Below, in pieces: positions 34,110-45,468 of a stretch of DNA of 64,000 nucleotides (position 1 is the stretch's first letter; each line of letters opens with the position of its first letter). A program made the translations under genes and the position numbers. A model generated the notes under the pieces. That model was not told where the DNA came from. It worked only from the letters and a program-made list of their open reading frames with translations, and searched no databases. Source of the stretch: Phenylobacterium sp. (GTDB lineage: Bacteria; Pseudomonadota; Alphaproteobacteria; Caulobacterales; Caulobacteraceae); assembly GCF_030680185.1 (NCBI RefSeq), contig NZ_JAUXVZ010000053.1, forward strand, positions 173,366 through 237,365, read 5' to 3'.

Positions 34110-34119
34110 CAAACGTTTG
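34110..34119. promoter_or_regulatory. CAAACGTTTG palindrome before the MDR gene
   Basis: A perfect 10-base palindrome, CAAACGTTTG, 25 bases upstream of the ATG of the quinone-oxidoreductase gene, close to a TTTTAAG and an AGGGAG Shine-Dalgarno. It resembles CAAAC/GTTTG half sites of TetR-type fatty-acid regulators (PsrA-like), without their usual spacer. Likely operator for the three-gene cluster downstream. Confidence 0.3.
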
Positions 34120-34143
34120 TTTTAAGTCATTAGGGAGACGGCC

Positions 34144-35109
34144 ATGAAGGCTGCGGTCTATTACGAGAACGGTGGTCCCGAGGTCCTGAAATATGAGGAA
34201 ATCCCGGACCCGGCCTGCCACCCCAAGGGGGTGATCATCCGTGTGGAAGCCATCGCCATCGAGGGCGGCGACACGCTGAACCGCTGGCGCGGCCCGCTGA
34301 TGACCAACCCGCACGTGGTCGGCTATCAAGCCGCCGGCGAGATCATCGAGATCGGCGAGCAGGTCACCAATGTGAAGGTCGGCCAGAAGGTCGCGACCGT
34401 GAACAACTGGGGCAGCCACGCCGAGCTGCGCTCGGTTCCCGCGCGCAACTGCTGGCCCGTTCCCGACGGCTTCGACCTGCGCAAGGCCGCCGCGATCCCC
34501 GTCACCTTCGGCACGGCCCATGACTGCCTGTTCGAGTTCGGCCGCATGAAGAAGGGCGAAACCGTCCTGGTGCAGGCCGGCGCGTCCGGCGTCGGCGTCG
34601 CCGCCATCCAGCTGGCCAAGCGGGCCGGCGCGGGCCTCATCCTGGCCACGGCCTCGTCGGACGAGCGGCTGGAGAAGCTCAAGCGCCTCGGCCTCGACCA
34701 CGGCATCAACTACACCCGCGACGACGTGGTGAAGGAGGTCAAGCGCCTGACCGACAACAAGGGCGTCGACGTGGTCGTCGATTCCGTCGGCGGCTCGACC
34801 CTGCAGGGCTCGATCAATTCGCTGGCCTATCGCGGCCGGGTCTCGATGGTCGGCGCAGCCGGCCGCGAGCCCATGGTGGTCGACGTGGGCACGATGATGG
34901 GCGGCAACCGCGCCCTGTCCGGCGTCTTCCTGGGCGCCGAGATCGGCACCGACCGAGTGCATAACAACATCCAGCAACTGATCGAGGACGCCGCCCGCGG
35001 CGAACTGGAAGTGATCATCGACAAGGAATTCCCCCTGTCGGACGCCGCCGGCGCTCACGCCTATATCGAGAGCCGCCAGGCTGTCGGCCGGGTGGTGCTG
35101 GTCCCCTGA
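34144..35109 (+). CDS. Quinone-oxidoreductase-like MDR family protein
   Basis: A 321-residue zinc-independent medium-chain dehydrogenase/reductase. AGASGVGVAAIQLAK is the NADPH loop; no structural zinc cysteines are present. Similar proteins reduce quinones or enoyl-CoA-like substrates. AGGGAG precedes the ATG. It leads a possible operon with an alpha/beta hydrolase and an SDR, probably concerned with oxidising an alcohol or ketone substrate. The upstream 187 bases hold the promoter. Confidence 0.88.
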   Translation: MKAAVYYENGGPEVLKYEEIPDPACHPKGVIIRVEAIAIEGGDTLNRWRGPLMTNPHVVGYQAAGEIIEIGEQVTNVKVGQKVATVNNWGSHAELRSVPARNCWPVPDGFDLRKAAAIPVTFGTAHDCLFEFGRMKKGETVLVQAGASGVGVAAIQLAKRAGAGLILATASSDERLEKLKRLGLDHGINYTRDDVVKEVKRLTDNKGVDVVVDSVGGSTLQGSINSLAYRGRVSMVGAAGREPMVVDVGTMMGGNRALSGVFLGAEIGTDRVHNNIQQLIEDAARGELEVIIDKEFPLSDAAGAHAYIESRQAVGRVVLVP

Positions 35110-35181
35110 TCGCCCCATGATCGGACGGCGCGGGCCTGGCCTGCGCCGTCCACATTCCCTTTCTCAGACCGGGAGGCCGCC

Positions 35182-36018
35182 ATGCCCCGCGCCGCCGTCA
35201 ATGGCATCGAGATCGAGTACGAGACCTTCGGACCGGGCGATGCGCCGGCCGTCCTGCTGATCAACGGCCTGGGGTCGCAGATGACCCGCTGGCCCGTTCC
35301 CTTCTGCGACAAGCTGGTCGCCCGCGGCTACCGGGCCATCCGGTTCGACAACCGCGATGTGGGCCGCTCCACCTGGTTTCAGTCCGGCGACCGCTACACC
35401 CTGTCGGACATGGCCGCCGACGCCGCGGGCCTGCTGGATCACCTGAAGATCGACAAGGCGCACATCGTCGGCGTCTCTATGGGCGGCATGATCGCCCAGA
35501 CCTTCGCCATCGAGCACCCTGACCGGGCCCTGTCGCTGACCTCGATCATGTCGGCCACCGGCGCCCCCGGCAGCATGGACTCCACGCCCGAGGCCGCCGC
35601 CGTGCTCACCCAGGTCGCCCCCGATCCGACCGTCGATGAAGAGGCCTTCGTCGCCCATGGCATGAAGAACGCCCGGACCATCGGCAGCCCCGCCTATCCC
35701 TGGACCGACGAAGCCCTGCGCGAACGCGTGCTGTCGGAAATGCGCCGGGCCTATAATCCCAAGGGCGTGCAGCGCCAGCGCGGCGCCATCGGCGCCAGCG
35801 GCGATCGCACCGAGAAGCTGGCGAAGCTGGACATCCCCACCGTCGTCCTGCACGGCGAGGTCGACCCCCTGATCCCCAAGGCCGGCGGCGAGGCCACCGC
35901 CCGGGCGATCCCGGGCGCGGAGCTGCGCATCATTCCGGGCATGGGCCATGACCTGCCCGAAGCCCTCTACGACACCATTATCGACGCCATTGTCGCCGCC
36001 GCCGACCGGGCGCGCTGA
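35182..36018 (+). CDS. Alpha/beta hydrolase
   Basis: A 278-residue alpha/beta-hydrolase. [14 protein letters not shown] carries the oxyanion-hole loop, GVSMGG (97-102) the nucleophile Ser99, and the catalytic His is in [15 protein letters not shown] Shine-Dalgarno precedes the ATG at 35182. It lies 72 bases after the MDR gene and 22 before the SDR. The SDR-hydrolase-MDR combination hints at ester or lactone breakdown after oxidation, but the substrate is unknown. Confidence 0.9.
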   Translation: MPRAAVNGIEIEYETFGPGDAPAVLLINGLGSQMTRWPVPFCDKLVARGYRAIRFDNRDVGRSTWFQSGDRYTLSDMAADAAGLLDHLKIDKAHIVGVSMGGMIAQTFAIEHPDRALSLTSIMSATGAPGSMDSTPEAAAVLTQVAPDPTVDEEAFVAHGMKNARTIGSPAYPWTDEALRERVLSEMRRAYNPKGVQRQRGAIGASGDRTEKLAKLDIPTVVLHGEVDPLIPKAGGEATARAIPGAELRIIPGMGHDLPEALYDTIIDAIVAAADRAR

Positions 36019-36040
36019 GCCCTTTTCGCAGGAGAATTTC

Positions 36041-36832
36041 ATGGGACGTCTCGCAGGCTTTTCGGCCGTGGTCACCGGCGCGGCCAGCGGCATCGGCCGG
36101 GCCAGCGCCCTGCTTTTCGCCAAGGAGGGCGCCCGGGTCGTCTGCGTCGACCGGGCTGACGCGGTTGAAGAGACCGCCGCCTCCATCCAGGCCCATGGCG
36201 GCCAGGCGGTGGCCATGACCGGCGACGCGGGCGACGAGGCCTTCGTGGTCTCCTACATCCAGCGGGCGGTGGATGAGTTTGGCGGCCTGGACGCGGTCTA
36301 CGCCAATGCCGGGATCACCGGCGGGCCGACGCCCTTCTTCGAGCTGACGCCGGAAATCTGGACCGAAGTGCTGCGAATCAACCTGATCGGCCCCTTCCTG
36401 GCCATCAAGCACGCCAGCAAGGTGATGATCCCCAAGGGCAAGGGCTCCATCGTCTGCACCGCTTCGGTGGCCGGCATCCGGTCGGGCGCGGGCCCGGCCT
36501 CCTATTCGGCCTCCAAGGCCGGCGTCATCAACCTGGCGACCACCGCGGCCAACGAACTCTATGGCACGGGCGTGCGGGTCAACGCCGTCTGCCCCGGCCT
36601 GATCGAGACCGGCATGACGCAGAGCGTGTTCGACTACGCCCGGTCCCGCGGCAGCGAGGACAGGATCGGCCAGCTCAATCCGCTGAAGCGCGCCGGCGTC
36701 CCCGACGAAATCGCCCACATGGCCCTGTTCCTGGCCAGCGACGAGGCCTCCTATGTGAACGGCCAGGCCATCGCCGTCGACGGCGGCCTGTCGTCGTCGC
36801 ACCCCGTCGGCAAGCGCGGCGGGCCCCGATAG
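36041..36832 (+). CDS. Short-chain dehydrogenase/reductase
   Basis: A 263-residue classical [11 protein letters not shown] (12-19) binds NAD(P), and the active site is Ser142 in TASVAG, Tyr155 and Lys159 (YSASK); unlike the SDR at 16.3 kb it is complete. Start ATG 36041 behind GCAGGAG. The C-terminal [12 protein letters not shown] is the usual family end. It probably oxidises or reduces a hydroxy or keto group; substrate unknown. Confidence 0.92.
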   Translation: MGRLAGFSAVVTGAASGIGRASALLFAKEGARVVCVDRADAVEETAASIQAHGGQAVAMTGDAGDEAFVVSYIQRAVDEFGGLDAVYANAGITGGPTPFFELTPEIWTEVLRINLIGPFLAIKHASKVMIPKGKGSIVCTASVAGIRSGAGPASYSASKAGVINLATTAANELYGTGVRVNAVCPGLIETGMTQSVFDYARSRGSEDRIGQLNPLKRAGVPDEIAHMALFLASDEASYVNGQAIAVDGGLSSSHPVGKRGGPR

Positions 36833-36846
36833 GTGCCATCCTCAAT

Positions 36847-36874
36847 GGGGCGCGAGGGTTTTGCCTTGCGCCCC
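36847..36874 (+). terminator. GC hairpin after the SDR gene
   Basis: GGGGCGC (36847-36853) pairs with GCGCCCC (36868-36874); the loop contains AGGGTTTTGCCT, which can also pair partly. No T-run follows. A likely terminator between the SDR and yebC. Confidence 0.35.
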
Positions 36875-36882
36875 GGCGAGCG

Positions 36883-36909
36883 CTAGAAGCGGCGCTCCAT
36901 CGCTTCTAG
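36883..36909 (+). promoter_or_regulatory. Inverted repeat with a GCTAGAAG box before yebC
   Basis: CTAGAAGCG (36883-36891) and CGCTTCTAG (36901-36909) form a 9-base inverted repeat around a 9-base loop, 28 bases before the yebC ATG. The left arm contains GCTAGAAG, close to the GCTANAWC -10 box of Caulobacter sigma-73 promoters, 15 bases after TTGCCT at 36861-36866. The same box, GCTAGAAG, occurs at 37732-37739 just before the next gene. Promoter and possible regulator site; inferred. Confidence 0.35.
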
Positions 36910-36936
36910 ACCAGACCAAGACCTCCAGGACCGCCC

Positions 36937-37683
36937 ATGGCCGGACATTCAAAGTTCAAGAACATCATGCACCGCAAGGGCCGCGCCGATGCGGTGCGGT
37001 CCAAGCTGTTCTCCAAGCTCAGCCGCGAGATCACCGTGGCCGCCAAGTCGGGCATGCCCGATCCGGCGATGAACTCCCGCCTGCGCCTGGCCGTGGCCAA
37101 CGCCAAGGCCGAGTCCATGCCCAAGGACAATATCGACCGGGCGATCAAGAAGGCGTCCGGCGCCGACGCCGAGGCCTATGAGGAAATCCGCTATGAGGGC
37201 TTTGGCCCCGGCGGGGTGGGCCTGATCGTCGAGGCCCTGACCGATAATCGCAATCGGGCGGCGGCCAATGTGCGGGCCATCTTCTCCAAGAACGGCGGCA
37301 ATCTGGGGGAGACGGGCGCCGTCTCCTTCATGTTCGACCGGGTGGGCCAGATCGTCTATCCGGCCAGCGTCGGCTCGGAAGACAAGATCATGGAAGCCGC
37401 CATCGAGGCCGGCGCCGAGGACGTGGAGTCCGACGAGGACACCCATACCATCTACACCGCCTTCGAAGACCTCTCCGACGTAGCCCAGACCCTGGAAGCC
37501 GCGCTGGGCGAACCCAAGTCCACCGCCATCGCCTGGCGGCCTAAGACCCTGACGCCGGTGGAGGGCGAACCGGTCGCCACGCTGATGAAGCTGATCGACG
37601 CCCTGGAGGACGATGACGACGTCCAGAACGTCTATGGCAACTACGACATCTCCGACGAGGATCTCGAGACCTACGCCGGCTGA
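36937..37683 (+). CDS. yebC: YebC/PmpR family DNA-binding or translation factor
   Basis: A 248-residue YebC family protein beginning [15 protein letters not shown], with central ARSMPKDNI-like ([18 protein letters not shown]) and [18 protein letters not shown] motifs and a C-terminal acidic region. Full length. YebC proteins regulate transcription in some bacteria and, as mitochondrial TACO1, help translation; its position before ruvC is conserved in many Proteobacteria. The ATG follows a region with a candidate sigma-73 promoter. It acts in the cytoplasm. Confidence 0.95.
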   Translation: MAGHSKFKNIMHRKGRADAVRSKLFSKLSREITVAAKSGMPDPAMNSRLRLAVANAKAESMPKDNIDRAIKKASGADAEAYEEIRYEGFGPGGVGLIVEALTDNRNRAAANVRAIFSKNGGNLGETGAVSFMFDRVGQIVYPASVGSEDKIMEAAIEAGAEDVESDEDTHTIYTAFEDLSDVAQTLEAALGEPKSTAIAWRPKTLTPVEGEPVATLMKLIDALEDDDDVQNVYGNYDISDEDLETYAG

Positions 37684-37749
37684 GCCTGCCGCCAAAAAAA
37701 CTGACACAGGCGACAGGCGCGGGCCTCAGGTGCTAGAAGCCGCGCCCTC

Positions 37750-38238
37750 ATGACCCTGCGCATCTGGATCGAAACCAATCATCAGGCCCCCTACCGCACC
37801 GGCGGCTGGGCCTGGCTCCGTCAGAACGGCAAGGCGATTTCCGGCGCCGCCGGCGGCGATCGGGACCTGGACGCCGAAGGATTCTGCGTCCGCGCCCTGC
37901 AGGCGGCCCTGATCGACCTGCCCGCCGACGAGGGCGTCGCCCTGCACCTCTCAGACCCCCTGCTGATCGAGGGCGTCCGCACCATGTCGGCCAGGCGAGC
38001 GGCCGGCTGGAAGGACGAATCCGGCGCAGCTGACCCGGAGGCGGAAGGCTGGGAAGTGATCGCCCAGGCGCTCGCGGGCCGGACGCTCAGCCTCGTCCGC
38101 ACCCAGCCCGCCGACGCGCGCACGCCGGCCGGTTTTGCGGCGGCCTGGGCGGAGCTCGCCCGGGACAAGGCCAAGACCAAGGGGACGTTCAAGAACCCGA
38201 TCCCCCGCCCGAACCTGACCAAGATCCGCGGCCTGTAG
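37750..38238 (+). CDS. Conserved hypothetical protein, possible RNase H-like fold
   Basis: A 162-residue protein between yebC and ruvC. The opening MTLRIWIETN, a GGWAWLRQNGK strand pair, and later alpha-beta alternation remind me of a degenerate ribonuclease H-like fold, but the acidic catalytic residues are not clearly in place. A basic C-terminus (KTKGTFKNPIPRPNLTKIRG) could contact nucleic acid. GCTAGAAG promoter box at 37732-37739. The family is not identified. Confidence 0.6.
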   Translation: MTLRIWIETNHQAPYRTGGWAWLRQNGKAISGAAGGDRDLDAEGFCVRALQAALIDLPADEGVALHLSDPLLIEGVRTMSARRAAGWKDESGAADPEAEGWEVIAQALAGRTLSLVRTQPADARTPAGFAAAWAELARDKAKTKGTFKNPIPRPNLTKIRGL

Positions 38239-38256
38239 GGGGAGCTTAAAGCCCCC
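38238..38256 (+). terminator. Short hairpin before ruvC
   Basis: A run of five G (38238-38242) and five C (38252-38256) face each other with GCTT and AAGC inside, followed by TTAA. It starts at the last base of the preceding stop codon. Plausible weak terminator; the ruvC promoter must lie in the remaining 63 bases (38257-38319). Confidence 0.3.
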
Positions 38257-38319
38257 TTAACCCTGCGGCGGGCTAATCGGCCGGTAGGAACAATCCCCGA
38301 ACACGCCTATAGAGAGCCC

Positions 38320-38838
38320 ATGGCCGCCGTGCGAATCCTTGGACTGGACCCCGGCCTCCGCCGCACCGGCTGGGGGGTGATCACCATCGAGGGCGCACGC
38401 CTGGCCCATGTGGCCCACGGGGTCATCGCGCCCAAGGACTCCCTGCCTTTTTCCGAACGCCTGCTGGTCCTGTTCGAGGCCATCAGCGCCATTGTCGCCG
38501 ACCACGGCCCCGATGAGGCGGCGGTGGAGGAGACCTTCATGAACAACAACGCCGCGTCCGCTCTGAAGCTCGGCCACGCCCGCGCCATGGCCCTGGTGGC
38601 GCCGGCCCGGGCTGGCCTGCCGGTCGCCGAATATGCCGCCACCGTGGTCAAGAAGGCGGTGGTGGGCACCGGCAGCGCCGACAAGGACCAGGTGGCCTTC
38701 ATGATCGCCCGGCTGCTGCCGGCGGCCAGCGGCGTCACCGCCGACGCCGCCGACGCCCTGGCCGTGGCCATCGCCCATGCGCACGCCCGCACGGCGCGCA
38801 GCCTGGCCGCCCCCCCGCGCACGAGGCGGGTGGCGTGA
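38320..38838 (+). CDS. ruvC: Crossover junction endodeoxyribonuclease RuvC
   Basis: A 172-residue Holliday junction resolvase. [15 protein letters not shown] has Asp10 as first catalytic acid, Glu70/Glu71 lie in VEETFMNNN, and Asp142 and Asp145 are in the ADAADALA motif. It cuts four-way junctions symmetrically after RuvAB branch migration during recombinational repair. Its last base overlaps ruvA (TGATG), so the three ruv genes are translated as one unit. Confidence 0.97.
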   Translation: MAAVRILGLDPGLRRTGWGVITIEGARLAHVAHGVIAPKDSLPFSERLLVLFEAISAIVADHGPDEAAVEETFMNNNAASALKLGHARAMALVAPARAGLPVAEYAATVVKKAVVGTGSADKDQVAFMIARLLPAASGVTADAADALAVAIAHAHARTARSLAAPPRTRRVA

Positions 38839-39451
38839 TGATCGGCCGGCTGCGGGGAACAGTCGCCGAGATCGGCGAAGAGGACGCCCTGATCGACGTG
38901 CTTGGCGTCGGCTATGTGGTCCGTTGCGGCGCCCGCACCCTCTCGCGCCTGCCGCCGGTCGGCGAAGAGGCGGTGCTGCACATCGAGACCCAGTGGAGCG
39001 AGCAGGCGGGCATGCGCCTCTATGGCTTCCTGACGCGGGACGAACGCCGCACCTTCCTGATCCTCAAGGAGATTCAGGGGGTCGGTCCCAAGGCCGCGCT
39101 CGCCGTGCTGGACGTCCTGCCCCCGGCCGAACTGGCCGCCGCGGCCGGGCGCCAGGACAAGGCCGCCATCGCCCGCGCGCAAGGGGTGGGTCCCAAGCTC
39201 GCCCTGCGCATCGCCACCGAGCTGAAGGACAAGCCCCTCACCGACCTGCCGATCAGCGCCTTTGCGCCGGGCGCAGGCGCGGCCGAACCAGCGCCCGCGC
39301 CCTCGGCCTCGGGCGAGGCCGTCGCGGCCATGATGGGTCTCGGCGTCGCTGAGCCCCAGGCCCGGCGCCTGGTCGAGGCCGCCGCCGCGCGCCTGGGCGA
39401 GGAGGCGCAAGCGGCCGCCCTGATCAAGGCCGCCCTGCAGGAGCTTGGCCG

Positions 39452-39455
<4 letters not shown>
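38838..39455 (+). CDS. ruvA: Holliday junction branch migration protein RuvA
   Basis: A 205-residue RuvA, starting [12 protein letters not shown] at ATG 38838, which overlaps the ruvC stop as TGATG; a GTG one codon earlier is also in frame. Domain I is the OB-fold, domain II carries the two helix-hairpin-helix motifs ([16 protein letters not shown] and [16 protein letters not shown]), and domain III (about 155-205) contacts RuvB after an Ala/Pro-rich linker. It binds the junction and loads RuvB. Confidence 0.97.
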
Positions 39456-40483
<1,028 letters not shown>

Positions 40484-40500
40484 GACGGAGGCCCGACGCG

Positions 40501-40977
40501 ATGACGCCCGCCCAAGGCGAACCCTCCGCCGGCTGGATCGAAGGCCGCGAACACGTCCTGCCGGTGCGGATCTATTACGAGGACACCGACTTCACCGGCG
40601 TCGTCTATCACGGCAATTATCTGCGCTACTTCGAGCGCGGACGGTCCGACTTCCTGCGGCTGGCCGGCGTGCGCCACGCCGAGCTGCTGGACCAGGAGAC
40701 GCCGGCGGCCTTCACCATCGTGCGCATGGAGCTCGACTTCAAAGCCCCGGCCCGGATCGACGACGCCCTGCAGGTGCGCACCACCTATGACCGGGTGAAG
40801 GGACCGCGGCTGTTCATCAGCCAGAGGATCGTCCGCGGCGAGACCCTGATCGCCCAGGCCGCGGTTCTGGCCGCCTGCATCGGCCTGGATGGCCGGCCCC
40901 GCAAGCCGCCACCCGGCATGGCGGCTGCGCTGGAGCCCTATTTCGCCCCCGACGCGGCAGGATCCGGCGTCGCATAA
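40501..40977 (+). CDS. ybgC: Tol-Pal associated acyl-CoA thioesterase YbgC
   Basis: A 158-residue hotdog-fold thioesterase. YYEDTDFTGVVYHGNYLRYFERGR contains the catalytic Asp in the EDTD motif and His in YHGNY. YbgC genes regularly open the tol-pal operon and hydrolyse short acyl-CoA or act on acyl-carrier protein at the inner membrane. It has a 12-residue N-terminal extension. It begins 17 bases after ruvB, so it is likely co-transcribed with it; a 225-base gap then separates it from tolQ. Confidence 0.95.
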   Translation: MTPAQGEPSAGWIEGREHVLPVRIYYEDTDFTGVVYHGNYLRYFERGRSDFLRLAGVRHAELLDQETPAAFTIVRMELDFKAPARIDDALQVRTTYDRVKGPRLFISQRIVRGETLIAQAAVLAACIGLDGRPRKPPPGMAAALEPYFAPDAAGSGVA

Positions 40978-41202
40978 CGCGCGTATAAGTGACGGGGTGG
41001 GTCTGCTGATTCACCTTGTCGGCAAACGATTCGAAGCGATCAGCCATTCTGGGCGTTAGGCAGGGTTCGGTAAGGTTATTGCTGTTCCACTGGCGCGCGT
41101 AGGGACGTGATCGTCATGGATCGGCGCCTTAAGTTCGCCACCGCCACGTTCCAAGCCAACCCTAGGGCGCAGTCCCGCCCTCGCCAACGGAGCCCAGACC
41201 GC

Positions 41203-41913
<711 letters not shown>

Positions 41914-41919
41914 GTCCCC

Positions 41920-42399
41920 ATGGCGCTCTCCTCCCACGACGCCTATTCGGCCGGCGGCGGCCGACGCAGACGGCGGTCCAGCCGCCGCGGCGCCCTGTCG
42001 GAAATCAACGTCACGCCCCTGGTGGACGTGATGCTGGTGCTGCTCATCGTGTTCATGATCTCGGCGCCTCTGCTGACAGTCGGGGTTCCCCTCGAACTGC
42101 CCAAGACCGAGGCCAGCGCCATACCCGATCAGTCCGAACCCCTGACCGTCTCGGTGCGCGCGGACGGCGCGGTGTTCATCGACGAGGAGGAGACGCCCTT
42201 CGAAAGCCTGTCGCCGCGGCTGGTCGCCATGGCCGACGGCTCGACGGAGCGCCCCATCTATGTCCGCGCCGACGGGCGGGCCTCCTACGCCACCGTCGCC
42301 CAGGTAATGGCCGCCCTGGCCAGCTCGGGCTTCACCTCCATCAACCTGCTCACCGAAACCGGCGGCCCCTCTTCGGGCGCGGATCAGACGGCGCGCTGA
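41920..42399 (+). CDS. tolR: TolR, Tol-Pal motor subunit
   Basis: A 159-residue ExbD/TolR family protein. Arg-rich cytoplasmic start ([12 protein letters not shown]), one transmembrane helix (about 36-58, [18 protein letters not shown]) with the essential Asp in LVDVM, then a periplasmic domain ending in [12 protein letters not shown]. Works with TolQ as the proton channel. Six bases after tolQ. Single-pass inner membrane protein, periplasmic C-terminus. Confidence 0.95.
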   Translation: MALSSHDAYSAGGGRRRRRSSRRGALSEINVTPLVDVMLVLLIVFMISAPLLTVGVPLELPKTEASAIPDQSEPLTVSVRADGAVFIDEEETPFESLSPRLVAMADGSTERPIYVRADGRASYATVAQVMAALASSGFTSINLLTETGGPSSGADQTAR

Positions 42400-42408
42400 G
42401 GCCAGCTC

Positions 42409-43317
42409 ATGCGCGATGAGCGGTCGAATCTCAGCTCAGCCCTCATAATCTCGGCGATCCTGCACGTCGCCGTGGTTGGCGTAGCCCTGATTCCCTGGCC
42501 TTGGGCGCGCGAATTGACCGTCGGGGCGGTGGTCCCGATCAAGGTCGTGAGCTCGATCCCTGACAATCCTCGCCCCGCCGTTCAGGGGCCCGAAGATCAG
42601 GCCGCCCAGACCGAGGCGCCAGAGCCCGACGCGCCCCTGGATGCGCCGGCGGCCGCCCCTGAGCCACAACCTGAACCCCAGCCCGCGCCGGCCCCCCAGC
42701 CTGCGCCTCAACCGCAACCCGCGCCCAAGGCTCCGCCGCCGAAGCCTGCGCCAACGCCGAAACCTGCGCCGACCCCGACGCCAAAACCCGCGCCCGCGCC
42801 GACGCCGAAACCTGCGCCAGCGCCCACGCCTGCGCCGCCTCAGCCCGCCCCCAAGCCCGCACCCAAGGCTGCGGCGCCGGCCAAGAAAGACAGCGGTCTG
42901 GATCTGGACGCCCTGGCCGACAGCCTGAAGGGGTCGCGCAGTTCCGCCGCCAAGGGGACCAGCCGCCCGGAGACCGCGACCCAGCCCCGTTCCACCACCG
43001 GCAGCGGCATCTCGGGCGCAGCCATGTCGGGTCTGTCCGAGGAACTCCAGCGCCGCTGGAACCCCAACTGCGAGGTCGAGGCCGCGCGCAATGTCCGCGT
43101 CCGCGTCACCTTCCGCCTGGGCAGCGACGGCCGCGTGGTCGGCGATGTGCGGGCCGGCGGACAGGAAACCTCATCGGACCCCGTCGTCCGCGCCGCCGCC
43201 GAGCGCGCCATTCGCGCGGTCTATAGCGCCGCCCCCTTCACCACCCTGCCCCGCGAGTTCTACGGTGATCAGATCGCCGTGAGCTTCAACGCCGCCCAGG
43301 CGTGCGCCGACAACTAA
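42409..43317 (+). CDS. tolA: TolA, Pro-rich energy transducer
   Basis: A 302-residue TolA/TonB-type protein: N-terminal membrane helix (about 8-28, [20 protein letters not shown]), a long Pro/Ala/Lys-rich stretch at about 60-160 with PAPTPKPAP units, and a C-terminal TolA III-like domain ([21 protein letters not shown]... RVVGDVR) with Cys residues that may form a disulfide. It spans the periplasm to contact Pal and TolB. The stiff Pro-rich region replaces the helical region of enteric TolA, as in many alphaproteobacteria. Confidence 0.9.
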   Translation: MRDERSNLSSALIISAILHVAVVGVALIPWPWARELTVGAVVPIKVVSSIPDNPRPAVQGPEDQAAQTEAPEPDAPLDAPAAAPEPQPEPQPAPAPQPAPQPQPAPKAPPPKPAPTPKPAPTPTPKPAPAPTPKPAPAPTPAPPQPAPKPAPKAAAPAKKDSGLDLDALADSLKGSRSSAAKGTSRPETATQPRSTTGSGISGAAMSGLSEELQRRWNPNCEVEAARNVRVRVTFRLGSDGRVVGDVRAGGQETSSDPVVRAAAERAIRAVYSAAPFTTLPREFYGDQIAVSFNAAQACADN

Positions 43318-43332
43318 GGAGCATTCGAGCCC

Positions 43333-44631
43333 ATGCGTCTAAGGACCCTGTTCGTCGCCCTGACGGCGGCCCTGCTGTCGGCGGCGACGCTGGCCAGCCC
43401 AGCCCGCGCCCAGATTGAGGTGGACGTCAACCGCGGCGACATCCAGCCGTTGCCCGTCGCCGTGCCGGCCTTCACCGGCGAGCGCGGCGCCGAGATCGCC
43501 CAGGTGATCACCAGCAATCTCGAGCGCTCGGGCCTGTTCCGCCCGATCGACCCGGCCGCCTTCATCGAGCGTGACCTCGATATCCGCTACCAGCCGCGCT
43601 TCGCCGAGTGGAAAACGATCAACGCCCAGGGCCTGGTCAATGGCGAGGTGACGGTGGACGCCACCGGCCGCCTGACCGTGAACTTCCGCCTGTGGGACGT
43701 CTTCTCCGAACAGCAGCTCCTGGGCATGCAGTTCACCTCGACCTCGGAAAACTGGCGCCGCGTGGCGCACAAGATCTCCGACGCCGTCTATGAGCGGCTG
43801 ACCGGGGAAAAGGGCTATTTCGACACCCGGGTGGTGTTTGTCGCCGAGAGCGGCGGCCGGGTGGACCGGGTCAAGCGCCTGGCGATCATGGATCAGGACG
43901 GCGCCAATCCCAGCTATCTGACCGATGGCTCCTATATCGTCATGACGCCCCGGTTCTCCTCCACCAGCCAGGAGATCACCTATATGGCCCTGCGGCCGGA
44001 TGGGTCGTCGATCTACCTGTTCAACCTGGAAACCGGCCGTCGGGAAGCGCTCGGAAACTTCAGCGGCATGGTGTTCGCGCCGCGCTTCTCCCACGACGGC
44101 AGCAAGGTGGCCTTCTCGGTCGAACGGGGCGGCAACACCGACGTCCACGTGATGGACCTGCGCAGCCGCTCCACCAGCCGCCTGACCAGCGACCCGTCGA
44201 TCGACACCTCGCCGTCCTTCTCGCCGGACGGGGCGCGGATCACCTTCAACTCCGACCGGGGCGGCTCGCCGCAGATCTACGTGATGAACGCCGACGGATC
44301 AGGCGCCATGCGGGTGTCCCGCGGCGGCGGGCGCTACATGACCCCGGTCTGGAGTCCCACGGGGGAATTTATCGCCTTCACCAAGCAGGCCGGCGGCCAG
44401 TTCCACATCGGCGTCATGCGGCCGGACGGCTCGGGTGAGCGCCTTCTCACCACCAGCTATCTGGATGAAGGCCCCACCTGGGCGCCCAATGGCAGAGTTT
44501 TGATGTTCTCGCGTGAAACGCCTGGCGGACCTTCGCGTTTGTGGAGCGTTGACGTCACAGGTCGCGTCGTCCGGCCGGCGCCCTACCCGCAATCCGGGTC
44601 GGACCCCGCATGGTCGCCGCTGCTCAACTAA
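43333..44631 (+). CDS. tolB: TolB, periplasmic beta-propeller of Tol-Pal
   Basis: A 432-residue exported protein: signal peptide ending SPARAQ, an N-terminal domain with [21 protein letters not shown] and [17 protein letters not shown] parts, then a six-bladed propeller with repeated [24 protein letters not shown] blades. AAGGAG covers the tolA stop. TolB passes signals between TolA and Pal in the periplasm. Full length. Confidence 0.97.
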   Translation: MRLRTLFVALTAALLSAATLASPARAQIEVDVNRGDIQPLPVAVPAFTGERGAEIAQVITSNLERSGLFRPIDPAAFIERDLDIRYQPRFAEWKTINAQGLVNGEVTVDATGRLTVNFRLWDVFSEQQLLGMQFTSTSENWRRVAHKISDAVYERLTGEKGYFDTRVVFVAESGGRVDRVKRLAIMDQDGANPSYLTDGSYIVMTPRFSSTSQEITYMALRPDGSSIYLFNLETGRREALGNFSGMVFAPRFSHDGSKVAFSVERGGNTDVHVMDLRSRSTSRLTSDPSIDTSPSFSPDGARITFNSDRGGSPQIYVMNADGSGAMRVSRGGGRYMTPVWSPTGEFIAFTKQAGGQFHIGVMRPDGSGERLLTTSYLDEGPTWAPNGRVLMFSRETPGGPSRLWSVDVTGRVVRPAPYPQSGSDPAWSPLLN

Positions 44632-44719
44632 TAAGTGAAGGCAGGAGAAGGTTTTTGAAGTTGTTGGCCTAGCTTGACTTCGGCATGTACAAACAGCTTC
44701 TCACCGTGACACTGGCGCC

Positions 44720-44764
44720 GGGCGCGCCGCGTATTATAACTTCTTTATAAGGAAAGACTGCGTG
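44720..44764 (+). promoter_or_regulatory. Promoter-like AT-rich region before pal
   Basis: Within the 133-base gap after tolB, TTGACTTCG (44673-44681) and TATTATAAC (44731-44739) are -35- and -10-like, but their spacing is too long for one promoter; TTCTTTATAAGG follows at 44740-44751. The two TTATAA copies are 12 bases apart. AAGGA at about 44748 is the pal Shine-Dalgarno. A separate pal promoter seems likely. Confidence 0.35.
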
Positions 44765-45316
44765 ATGACGACCAGCACCATGACCAAGCGCGCCGCCAAG
44801 TTTGCGATCATCGCGCTTGCCGCCGCCTCTCTGACCGCTTGCGCCTCGCGGCCCAAGCCGGAAGCTGTCGGCCCGACGCCGCCCCCGCCGCCGCCGCCGG
44901 CCAGCCAGCCGGGCACGCCGCCCCCGCCGGTGAGCCAGGGCGCCCTGCCCGGCACGCAGCAAGACTTCGTCATCAATGTCGGCGACCGCGTCTACTTCGA
45001 CTTCGACTCCTATTCGGTCCGCGGCGACGCCGCCCAGATCCTGGAAGCCCAGGCCGCCTGGCTGAACCGCTACCCCGCGGTGATGATCCGTATCGAAGGC
45101 AATGCCGACGAACGCGGCACCCGCGAATACAACCTCGCCCTGGGCGCCCGCCGCGCCAACGCCGTGCGTGACTTCCTGGTCGCCCGTGGCGTCTCGTCGA
45201 GCCGCATCAACACCGTGTCCTACGGCAAGGAACGCCCGATCGATCCGGGCACGAGCGAGGACGCCTACCAGCGCAACCGGAACGCCCACACGGCGATCAC
45301 CTCGGGCGCCAACTAA
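44765..45316 (+). CDS. pal: Pal, peptidoglycan-associated outer-membrane lipoprotein
   Basis: A 183-residue lipoprotein. Start ATG 44765, one codon inside a GTG; a signal peptide ending SLTAC makes Cys the lipidated residue. A Pro-rich linker (about 38-60) leads to an OmpA-type domain, where YFDFDSYSVRGDA, EGNADERGTREYN and ARRANAVRDFL bind diaminopimelate peptidoglycan. It anchors the outer membrane and is the partner of TolB. It is followed by a strong terminator. Confidence 0.97.
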   Translation: MTTSTMTKRAAKFAIIALAAASLTACASRPKPEAVGPTPPPPPPPASQPGTPPPPVSQGALPGTQQDFVINVGDRVYFDFDSYSVRGDAAQILEAQAAWLNRYPAVMIRIEGNADERGTREYNLALGARRANAVRDFLVARGVSSSRINTVSYGKERPIDPGTSEDAYQRNRNAHTAITSGAN

Positions 45317-45341
45317 GACCTGAGCTGAACCTGACCTAGCG

Positions 45342-45368
45342 GAGGGGACCCATACGGGTCCCCTCTTT
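45342..45368 (+). terminator. Rho-independent terminator of the tol-pal operon
   Basis: GAGGGGACCC (45342-45351) and GGGTCCCCTC (45356-45365) form a perfect 10-base stem with ATAC as loop, followed by TTT. It lies 26 bases after the pal stop. The stem is strong and the T-run short; a clear intrinsic terminator by Caulobacterales standards. Confidence 0.75.
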
Positions 45369-45468
45369 GCTGTCGGCCGTCCCTGGCCCTTGGCGCCACG
45401 GGCCGGGTTGGCCCATGGTGGCGCCAGCGCCGCAATTTCGGCCCTTCGTCCTCATAGATGATCTGACC

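Noticed and set aside
42640..42890. Tandem repeat or minisatellite in tolA
   Set aside because: The Pro/Ala/Lys units are irregular and are explained as the TolA spacer.
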